Shown piece after piece: positions 1-5,296 of a DNA stretch of 7,226 nt (positions are counted from its first letter, which is position 1; every line of letters begins with the position of its first letter). The notes below the pieces were generated by a model. It saw only the letters and a list, made by a program, of their open reading frames with translations, did not search any database and was not told the DNA's origin. A program made the translations under genes and the position numbers. Source of the DNA: VGRW01 sp041498295 (lineage in GTDB: Bacteria; Myxococcota_A; UBA9160; SZUA-336); the NCBI GenBank assembly GCA_041498295.1, contig JBGQIB010000188.1, forward strand, positions 1-7,226, in the 5' to 3' direction.

Positions 1-205
1 CGTTCGCGGCCTGAATGGTCCAGACGTCGTCGTTTTGAGTGACGGTGCCGAGCCCGTTCCCACCACTGACTCCGTGGCACGTCTTCCCGGTGCATTGAGT
101 CGGTCCCGGCCCCGCGAACGCGCGCGGCGCGGCCGGGCCGACGGCGAGCGCCGCCGCGAGCGCCAACACCAGAATGTGTCGCAGGGCCACCGTGATCTTT
201 TGCAT
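1..205 (-). CDS. Exported protein, probable TpsA substrate of two-partner secretion (N-terminal part only)
   Basis: The gene starts at the ATG at 205 and runs off the left edge, leaving 68 residues. Residues 1-31 form a clear Sec signal peptide: MQK, a basic residue at R9, a hydrophobic Ala/Leu/Val core, then AFA with predicted cleavage after A31. The mature part begins GPGPTQCTGKTCHG and continues with a Gly/Asn-rich stretch ending GTVTQNDDVWTIQAAN. That stretch loosely resembles the start of a filamentous-haemagglutinin-type secretion domain (G-x-x-T/V-x-Q-x-x-x-x-x-x-I). A Shine-Dalgarno-like GAGG lies 3 bases before the ATG. The gene follows the tpsB stop codon by 11 bp, so the two are almost certainly co-transcribed and probably translationally linked. 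From that context I infer a large adhesin, haemolysin or other beta-helical exoprotein secreted by the upstream TpsB. The C38-x4-C43-H44 motif is unusual for a TpsA; a c-type cytochrome or a disulphide-bearing protein is the alternative. The gene is certain, its family is not. Confidence 0.72.
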   Translation of the reverse strand, partial: MQKITVALRHILVLALAAALAVGPAAPRAFAGPGPTQCTGKTCHGVSGGNGLGTVTQNDDVWTIQAAN

Positions 206-208
206 CTT

Positions 209-212
209 CCTC
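209..212 (-). promoter_or_regulatory. Ribosome binding site of the TpsA-like gene
   Basis: GAGG sits in the 11-bp gap between the tpsB TAG (217-219) and the ATG at 205, with only three bases of spacing. The tight junction suggests that translation of the substrate follows that of the transporter. Confidence 0.55.
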
Positions 213-216
213 ACCG

Positions 217-2151
217 CTAATACCGCACGAGCGCCGAGAGGTGCAGCTCGCCGTCGCCGCTGTTCACGTTCGCCGTGTCCACGCCCAGGAGCGCGACGCC
301 GTAGTCGAGCCGCAGCGAGAAGTTCCGGCGCACGATCACTTCGAAGCCGACGCCGAGCGACGCGAGTGCGTCGTTGTGCTCGCCCGTCACCTTTTGTTCG
401 TTGAACACCTGCCCGTAGTCGCCGAACACCGCGAGCACGAGGTCCCAGTCCGGCAGGCGCATGGACGTGTCGGGCCCGACCCGGAACGTGCCGAACCACG
501 GAATCTGAAGCGGGTCGAGCGTCGCGAAGCCGAGTGGAACGTGATAGCGGTACTCGAGGCTGCCGTTTGCGAACGAGTCACCCGACACGATCGACTGCGG
601 ATAGCCGCGCACCGTTCCCATGCCGCCGAGCACGCCTTCAACCTGCGGAATCACGCGCGTGCCGAGGGAGGTCTGCCCGCCGAAGCGCCACGCGACCTCG
701 TGAGTCATCTCGTAGGAGTGCAGCGGCCGCGGGTCGTAGAAGCGCGTGCCGTGGAACCACGGCTGCAGAAAGACCGAGCCGCTGGCCTCGCCGGAGAGGA
801 TGCGCCAGTTCTGGTCGAGGTTGGCGCGCCCGGCCTCCGAGAACTGCAGCATGTCCTGCGAGTTCGTGCCGGCGATGCTCGGCAGGCTCTGCTCGACGCC
901 GACCCGCCCGCGCAGGTGCGCGGTTGACCACGAGCGGTCGAGTGTGACTCCGAGCGAGGGCACGAAGAACGGCATGTCGTTGCCGCCGAAGGCCTTGTCG
1001 ATGTTCACGACCGAGACCTGCATCCAGCGCGTGCCGAGGTAGCCGTCGACGAAGAAGCCGGGCTCCGCGATCAGGCTCTGGAGCAGAGCGCCATTCATTT
1101 CCCACTGCGTGCCGCTGAACTTGGCCGTGCCGCCGAACTCGTCGGCGCTGTACGTGCTCCAGTTTCCGCCGACGCGCCAGCGCGTATCCTCGAGCATCGG
1201 GATGCGGCTCTCGTAGGAGCCGTTCACCGCGTTCATCTGCGAGGAGAAGCCCGAGGTCATGTAGTCGACCAGGAGCACGTCGTCCTGGCCGGTCAGCTGG
1301 TAGTCCGCGAAGCCGAAGTGCTGGCGGTCCTTGCCGGTCGCGGAGGTGCCGGTGTTCGAGTAGTCACTCGACAGCGTCCACGGTCGATCTTCCTCGACGA
1401 GATAGTCGAGGTTCACGACGCCCGGCGTGAGGGTCGGAGTCACGACCACGTCGACCATGCGGCCGGGGTGGCGATTCAGACCGGCGAGATAGGCGTCGAG
1501 CTTCGCCTTGTCGAGCGGATCGCCGGCGCCAACGGGCTGCAGCGGCGAGCGCTGCGCGATCTCTTCGCGGTCGTGGGTCGGCTCCGCCGCGACGGACGGT
1601 CCCGCCGCCGCGATCTCGGGCGCCCGGAACGTGCGCACCGCTTGGACGCGGCCGGTGTGCACGACCAGATGAAGGTCGGTGCTGCCCTCCGCGCGCACGT
1701 CGCCGCCGGTCTCCGCGTCGATGTCGGCGGGTGACGGTGAGACGTACACGCCCATCATGCCGCGCGCGCCGAGCTCGGTGACGATCTGCTCGCACAAGTC
1801 CTGCAAACCGGTCGCGTACACGGGCAAAGGATTCGTCGCGCCGAGCTCGGCGAGATGGAACCAGACGTTCTTGCCGCCACGGCGCGCGCCGACGTAGCCG
1901 TCCGACGCTCGGCCGAGCGCGTAACTCGCGTTGACCAACAGCTCGATCGGCGGCTGAAGCGGATGCTCGTTCGCGTACGAGAGGTGCACGCGCCCGATCC
2001 AGTAGCGCGGGCCGTCGGTCTGCGTGTGCTCGCCCGCGGGCGGGTCGGTCGGACTGAAGCTCGCGCGGGCGACGCCCGCTGCGAGACACGCGACCGCGAG
2101 ACACGCGACCGCGAGTGCGGAGGTCGCGCGACCCAGCAGGCGAACGCGCAT
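217..2151 (-). CDS. TpsB-type outer-membrane transporter (ShlB/FhaC/HecB family, POTRA plus beta-barrel)
   Basis: The product has 644 residues and should sit in the outer membrane, exporting a partner exoprotein from the periplasm. I chose the ATG at 2151 because AGGGGAG lies 5 bases upstream; a TTG at 2166 would overlap that Shine-Dalgarno sequence. Residues 1-30 are a signal peptide ending ARA with cleavage before SFSPTD. Residues about 50-175 look like a first POTRA domain with an internal insertion. Residues about 208-258 are a second POTRA domain containing LNRHPGR (225-231), PGVVNLDYLV and EEDRPW. The remainder is beta-barrel, with alternating aromatic/polar strands such as SNTGTSATGKDRQHFGF and LTGQDDVLLVDYMTSG. 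The hallmark VRGY motif is at 514-517 in GGMGTVRGYPQS. The chain ends LHLSALVRY, with the terminal aromatic residue expected for a Bam-inserted barrel. The long helix and linker before POTRA1 in FhaC appear to be missing. The next gene downstream encodes a secreted protein 11 bp away, fitting a B-then-A two-partner operon. Family assignment is firm; the substrate is inferred. Confidence 0.9.
   Translation of the reverse strand: MRVRLLGRATSALAVACLAVACLAAGVARASFSPTDPPAGEHTQTDGPRYWIGRVHLSYANEHPLQPPIELLVNASYALGRASDGYVGARRGGKNVWFHLAELGATNPLPVYATGLQDLCEQIVTELGARGMMGVYVSPSPADIDAETGGDVRAEGSTDLHLVVHTGRVQAVRTFRAPEIAAAGPSVAAEPTHDREEIAQRSPLQPVGAGDPLDKAKLDAYLAGLNRHPGRMVDVVVTPTLTPGVVNLDYLVEEDRPWTLSSDYSNTGTSATGKDRQHFGFADYQLTGQDDVLLVDYMTSGFSSQMNAVNGSYESRIPMLEDTRWRVGGNWSTYSADEFGGTAKFSGTQWEMNGALLQSLIAEPGFFVDGYLGTRWMQVSVVNIDKAFGGNDMPFFVPSLGVTLDRSWSTAHLRGRVGVEQSLPSIAGTNSQDMLQFSEAGRANLDQNWRILSGEASGSVFLQPWFHGTRFYDPRPLHSYEMTHEVAWRFGGQTSLGTRVIPQVEGVLGGMGTVRGYPQSIVSGDSFANGSLEYRYHVPLGFATLDPLQIPWFGTFRVGPDTSMRLPDWDLVLAVFGDYGQVFNEQKVTGEHNDALASLGVGFEVIVRRNFSLRLDYGVALLGVDTANVNSGDGELHLSALVRY
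2081..2115 (-). repeat. 15-bp tandem repeat inside the tpsB signal peptide
   Basis: A 15-bp unit (plus strand gcgagacacgcgacc) occurs twice exactly (2081-2095 and 2096-2110), followed by five bases of a third copy. In the protein this gives the repeated AVACL-AVACL of the signal-peptide hydrophobic core. Because the unit is a multiple of three, slippage would lengthen or shorten the core by five residues without shifting the frame. Confidence 0.85.
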
Positions 2152-2264
2152 CCTCTCTCCCCTCAATCTGCCTTCGGAACCGGCGCGCGTACTGTAAACC
2201 GAACCGGCGCTGATCGCAGCCGGCGTGCACGGCTACTTGGAAGTGACGTTCCCCGAGCTTTGGT
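2152..2264 (-). promoter_or_regulatory. Probable promoter/operator region of the tpsB operon
   Basis: This is the stretch between the alaS-side stem-loops and tpsB. I see no convincing -35/-10 pair. Two sequence symmetries stand out. The direct repeat gaaccggcgc is at 2177-2186 and 2201-2210, starts 24 bp apart, and the match extends to 11 of 12 bases. An inverted repeat GGAA-N6-TTCC lies at 2239-2252. Either could bind a regulator, but in such GC-rich DNA both could be chance. That tpsB has its own promoter here is inferred from the gap and from the change in gene function. Confidence 0.3.
2157..2163 (-). promoter_or_regulatory. Strong ribosome binding site of tpsB
   Basis: The minus strand reads AGGGGAG, five bases before the ATG at 2151. 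It fixes the start at 2151, because the longer frame would begin at a TTG (2166) partly inside this site. Confidence 0.8.
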
Positions 2265-2342
2265 GGCGATTAAACGCCTTTCAGCTCGCAGGCTTGCGCC
2301 TGTCGCGCACAGAGGTGCGCAGCTCGCGCGCAGCTGCGCGCG
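2265..2342 (-). terminator. Cluster of stem-loops after alaS, possible terminator
   Basis: Starting directly after the alaS stop codon, the minus strand holds four successive symmetric elements. First is an 18-bp perfect palindrome (2325-2342). Second is GCGCAC-CTCT-GTGCGC (2305-2320). Third is CAGGC-GCAA-GCCTG with a GNRA-type loop (2289-2302). Fourth is GGCG-TTTAAT-CGCC (2265-2278). None is followed by a proper U-run, so a classical intrinsic terminator is not shown. The array could still end transcription, stabilise the alaS mRNA 3' end, or both. Confidence 0.4.
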
Positions 2343-4964
2343 CTAGCTCGAGAGGCCGGCGACGAACGGGAGCTTCGCGAGCGCATCGGCGAGCTTCGCG
2401 ACATCCGGCCCGCCCGCCTGCGCGAAGTCCGGGCGGCCGCCACCCGTACCGCCGAGCTCCTTGGCCAGCTCGCGCACCAGGTCGCCCGCCGAGAAGCGGC
2501 CGACCAGGTCCTTGGTCACGCCGAGCGCGAGCGCGGCCTTGCCCTCGTGCTTCACGCCGAGCAGGACGATTCCCGAGCCGATGCGCTGCTTCAGCTCGTC
2601 GACCAGCCCGCGCAGCTCCTTGGGCGTGGCGTCCTCGAGCTCGCTCGCGAGCAGCTTCACGCCGCCGATCTCGCGCACGCTCTGCATCGGGTCGGAGCTG
2701 CCGCCGCGGCGCATCTGCGCGCGCGTCTTCTCGAGCTCGCGCTCGAGCTCGCGTTCGCGCTCGAGCAGCCGCGCGACGCGCTCCGGCAGCTCGGCCGGCG
2801 TGCTGCGCAGGAGATCCGCCGTCTCGCGCAGGGTGCGCGCCTCGCGGCGCGCGTGCTCGAGCGCGCCGAAGCCGGTCTGCGCCTCGATGCGCCTCACGCC
2901 AGCGCCGATCGCCGACTGGCCGACGATCCGGAACGAGCCGATGTCGCCGGTCGCGTGCGCGTGCGTGCCGCCGCACAGCTCGGTCGAAGGCCCGAAGCGG
3001 ACGACGCGAACGCGATCGCCGTACTTCTCGGTGAACATCGCGATCGCGCCGGCGTCGAGCGCCTCACGGTACGACTTCTCCGCGACGCTCGCGCCGTGGT
3101 TCTCGAGGATGAGCGCGTTCACGCGGTCCTCGACGGCGCGCACTTCCGCGTCGCCGAGCGGCGCATCGTGCGTGAAGTCGAAGCGCAGGCGCTCGGGCGC
3201 GACCAGCGAGCCGGCCTGAGTCACTTGCGGCCCGAGCACGTCGCGCAGCGCCCAGTGCATCAGGTGAGTCGCCGAGTGATTGCGCACCGTGGCGGCGCGC
3301 GCGGCGGCGTCGACCCGCAGCGCAACGGAGTCGCCCACGGCGAAGCGCCCGAGGGCGACGCGGCCTTTGTGCACGACGAGTCCGTCGACGGGCTTCTGGA
3401 CGTCCTCGACTTCGATCTTGCCCTCGGGTCCGGAGATGGTGCCGATGTCGCCGACTTGTCCGCCGCTCTCCGCGTAGAAGGGAGTCACGTCTACGATCAC
3501 CTCGACTCGGTCGCCTTCCGCCACCTCGTCGACCTTGGTGCCGTCGCGCAGCAGGGCGAAGATTCGCGACTTCCCTTCGAGTGACTCGTATCCGGTGAAG
3601 ACAACCGCCACCCCAGACGCGAGCGCGTTGTAGACCTCCGCGGGCGCCTCCTGACCGGACCCCTTCCAGGCGGCGCGCGCGCGCTCGGCCTGCTCGCGCA
3701 TCGCCGCGTCGAACGCGGCGCGGTCGTAGTCGAGCTGCTGGCCGCGCAGGATGTCCTCGGTGAGGTCGGTCGGGAAACCGAAGGTGTCGTAGAGCTTGAA
3801 CACGACGTCGCCCGAGAGCCGCGTCTCTCGCGCGCGCTTCGCGCGAGTCACTTCCTCGTCGAGCAGCGCGAGGCCGCGGCCCAACGTCTTGCCGAAGCGC
3901 TCCTCCTCCTTCTTGATCGCGTCGACGACGAACGCGCGCCGCTTCGCGAGGTCCGGGTACGCGCCGCCCATCTCGTCGATCACGGTGTCGACGACCTGGT
4001 GCAGGAACGGCCCCTCGACGCCGAGCAGTACGCCGTGGCGCGCCGCGCGGCGCAGCACGCGGCGCAGCACGTAGCCGCGGCCCTCGTTCGAGGGCAGCAC
4101 GCCGTCGCAGACGAGGAACGCGCACGCGCGCGCGTGATCGGCGACGACGCGCAGCGAGACGTCGCTGTCCGGGCGGGCGCCGTACGCGATCTTCGCGAGC
4201 GCGGCGGCCTTGTGGATCAGCGGCTGAAACAAATCCGTGTCGTAGTTGCTCGCCTTGCCCTGCAGCAGGCGAGTCACGCGCTCGAGCCCCATGCCGGTGT
4301 CGATCGACGGCTTGGGCAGCGGCACGCGCGAGCCGTCCGCGCGCTGCTCGAACTGCATGAAGACGAGGTTCCAGATCTCGACGAAGCCGGGGCCCGAGGG
4401 ATCGCCGCCGGCCTCGAAGCGCGCGCGGTCGGTGATCACGTGGATCTCGGAGCAAGGGCCACACGGTCCGGTGTCGCCCATCTGCCAGAAGTTCGCCTCG
4501 TCGCCGAGCTTGAAGATGCGCTTCGGGTCGAGGCCGATGGCGTCGCGCCACAGCGCGAACGCGTCAGCGTCCTCGGTGTGCACCGAGACCACGAGGTCGT
4601 CGGGCGAGAGCTTGAAGACGCGCGTCAACAGGTGCCACGCGAACTCGATCGCGTCCTTCTTGAAGTAGTCCCCGAAGGAGAAGTTCCCGAGCATCTCGAA
4701 GAACGTGTGATGACTCGGCGAGCGGCCGACCTCTTCGAGGTCGTTGTGCTTGCCCGAGACGCGCATGCACTTCTGCGAGGTCGTCGCGCGCGTGTACGGT
4801 CGGCGTTCCTCGCCGGTGAAGACGCGTTTGAACTGCACCATGCCCGCATTGGCGAACATGAGCGTCGCGTCGCCCTGGGGCACCAGCGACCCCGACGGCT
4901 GAACGGAGTGGCCCCGCTCCGCGAAGTAGTCGAGGAAGGCCTTCCGGATCTCGTTCCCAGTCAT
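2343..4964 (-). CDS. alaS: Alanyl-tRNA synthetase
   Basis: This cytoplasmic enzyme charges tRNA-Ala with alanine using ATP and hydrolyses mischarged Ser- or Gly-tRNA-Ala. The 873 residues match the usual family length (about 875). The start at 4964 gives the conserved opening MTGNEIRKAFLDYFAERGH; an in-frame ATG at 5066 would add 34 unconserved residues encoded by an intergenic repeat. Class II catalytic core: RSPSHHTFFEMLGNFSFGDY (81-100), GDTGPCGPCSEIH (163-175), and IDTGMGLERV (221-230). The tRNA-recognition segment includes GYVLRRVLRRAARHG (297-311). The editing domain carries the HxxxH metal site H563/H567 and the CGGTH site C664/H668. A charged coiled-coil follows (about 705-755). The C-Ala domain ends with GGGRPDFAQAGGPD (841-854). 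All key residues are present, so it should be active. It lies 332 bp after pilT and has no evident Shine-Dalgarno sequence. Confidence 0.98.
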   Translation of the reverse strand: MTGNEIRKAFLDYFAERGHSVQPSGSLVPQGDATLMFANAGMVQFKRVFTGEERRPYTRATTSQKCMRVSGKHNDLEEVGRSPSHHTFFEMLGNFSFGDYFKKDAIEFAWHLLTRVFKLSPDDLVVSVHTEDADAFALWRDAIGLDPKRIFKLGDEANFWQMGDTGPCGPCSEIHVITDRARFEAGGDPSGPGFVEIWNLVFMQFEQRADGSRVPLPKPSIDTGMGLERVTRLLQGKASNYDTDLFQPLIHKAAALAKIAYGARPDSDVSLRVVADHARACAFLVCDGVLPSNEGRGYVLRRVLRRAARHGVLLGVEGPFLHQVVDTVIDEMGGAYPDLAKRRAFVVDAIKKEEERFGKTLGRGLALLDEEVTRAKRARETRLSGDVVFKLYDTFGFPTDLTEDILRGQQLDYDRAAFDAAMREQAERARAAWKGSGQEAPAEVYNALASGVAVVFTGYESLEGKSRIFALLRDGTKVDEVAEGDRVEVIVDVTPFYAESGGQVGDIGTISGPEGKIEVEDVQKPVDGLVVHKGRVALGRFAVGDSVALRVDAAARAATVRNHSATHLMHWALRDVLGPQVTQAGSLVAPERLRFDFTHDAPLGDAEVRAVEDRVNALILENHGASVAEKSYREALDAGAIAMFTEKYGDRVRVVRFGPSTELCGGTHAHATGDIGSFRIVGQSAIGAGVRRIEAQTGFGALEHARREARTLRETADLLRSTPAELPERVARLLERERELERELEKTRAQMRRGGSSDPMQSVREIGGVKLLASELEDATPKELRGLVDELKQRIGSGIVLLGVKHEGKAALALGVTKDLVGRFSAGDLVRELAKELGGTGGGRPDFAQAGGPDVAKLADALAKLPFVAGLSS

Positions 4965-4994
4965 GGCGCGAGAATAACGCGTGCGGAGGGAGAG

Positions 4995-5081
4995 GCGCGC
5001 TGCAGCCGGCACGGAGCCCGGCGGTCGCTGTTCGCGGGTACGCTCAACGCTCCCTCTGGGCTCCATGCCTGAGCCGCGCGC
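4995..5081 (-). repeat. Hairpin repeat, copy B (minus-strand orientation)
   Basis: In element orientation (minus strand) the core 5063-5005 begins GAGCCCAGAGGGAGCG and ends CCGGGCTCCGTGCCGGC. It matches copy A at 51 of 59 aligned positions, with one single-base gap. Bases 5067-5058 (CATGGAGCCC) pair with 5019-5010 (GGGCTCCGTG) in a 10-bp stem with one T-G wobble, closing a 38-base loop. A weaker outer stem GCGCGC pairs 5081-5076 with 5000-4995. The copy ends 30 bases before the alaS start, so it occupies the alaS upstream region. Confidence 0.75.
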
Positions 5082-5084
5082 GAA

Positions 5085-5106
5085 CCTGTCCCCGACGCCT
5101 CACACC
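5085..5106 (-). repeat. REP-like segment (GGTGTG...GGGGACAGG)
   Basis: The minus strand reads GGTGTGAGGCG followed by TCGGGGACAGG. From memory, GGTGTC-type and GGGGACAG-type words recur in interspersed repeats associated with REP/RAYT elements in several Proteobacteria. The resemblance is by eye only. It adjoins copy B of the hairpin repeat and may belong to the same repeat family or array. Confidence 0.25.
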
Positions 5107-5191
5107 AAAGATGGAGCCGGGTCGACGCCCCGGGCTGCTCACGTTCGATGGCGCCGCCGGCGCCAACAGGCGCGGGGCTAGAGCACTGATT

Positions 5192-5279
5192 CGCGCGGGC
5201 GGGCGACGCGGAGCCCGGAGGAAGCGTTGAGCGTACTCGCGACAGCGACCGAAGGGCTCTGCGCCGGCCCGCCCGCGCG
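5192..5279 (+). repeat. Hairpin repeat, copy A (plus-strand orientation)
   Basis: The element is bounded by a perfect 13-bp inverted repeat, 5192-5204 (cgcgcgggcgggc) against 5267-5279. After a small 2x3 internal loop an inner 10-bp stem pairs 5207-5216 (cgcggagccc) with 5254-5263 (gggctctgcg), with one G-T wobble. The 37-base loop holds agcgttgagcgtac and cagcgaccg, both shared with copy B. It starts 18 bp after the pilT stop codon and faces copy B in inverted orientation. I infer an interspersed palindromic (REP-like) or miniature mobile element. No target-site duplication is visible. Confidence 0.75.
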
Positions 5280-5284
5280 CAGAG
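5257..5284 (-). terminator. GC-rich hairpin after pilT, possible terminator
   Basis: A perfect 8-bp stem CTCTGCGC/GCGCAGAG (5277-5284 with 5257-5264) with a 12-base loop lies 12 bases after the pilT stop codon. No U-run follows, so intrinsic termination is uncertain. The stem uses bases that also form the inner and outer stems of copy A, so the two folds exclude each other. Confidence 0.35.
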
Positions 5285-5296
5285 GGGCGCCGAACG

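Larger units (their letters stand above)
4965..5296. other. 332-bp gene-free region between pilT and alaS
   Basis: I find no credible coding region here; the open frames have no family signature and merely read through repeats. The stretch contains two inverted copies of a hairpin repeat (4995-5081 and 5192-5279) and a perfect small hairpin GGCGCC-GCC-GGCGCC at 5150-5164. It also contains a REP-like segment at 5085-5106 and the alaS upstream region. In many bacteria recX lies between recA and alaS; it is not here. Confidence 0.75.

Noticed and set aside
241..927. 228-codon plus-strand open frame antisense to tpsB
   Set aside because: It lies opposite the beta-barrel coding frame; no motif or convincing ribosome binding site supports it.
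2083..2151. Lipoprotein signal in TpsB (cysteines in the hydrophobic core)
   Set aside because: The residues before the cysteines are AVA rather than a standard lipobox, and a good signal peptidase I site (ARA before SFS) follows.
2725..2765. Dense ctcgagctcgcg-type palindromic low-complexity DNA
   Set aside because: It encodes the Glu/Arg/Leu coiled coil of AlaS (ERERELEREL) and needs no other explanation.
4047..4070. Exact 12-bp tandem repeat gcggcgcagcac
   Set aside because: It is explained by the conserved AlaRS sequence VLRRVLRR with repeated codon choice.
4965..5066. 34-residue N-terminal extension of AlaS from an ATG at 5066
   Set aside because: The extension is encoded by the repeat, is not conserved in the family, and the canonical N-terminus begins at 4964.
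3999..5072. 357-codon plus-strand open frame antisense to alaS
   Set aside because: It is opposite a fully conserved AlaRS frame; its Arg/Glu/Leu-rich translation is a typical shadow in GC-rich DNA and shows no domain.
4981..5181. 66-codon plus-strand open frame in the pilT-alaS gap
   Set aside because: It reads straight through repeat copy B, has no plausible family signature, and its Arg-rich composition reflects GC content.
5211..5268. Integron attC site (GTTGAGC fits the GTTRRRY core)
   Set aside because: The core-like word is in the loop, not at the stem ends, and no matching inverse core partner or cassette structure is present.
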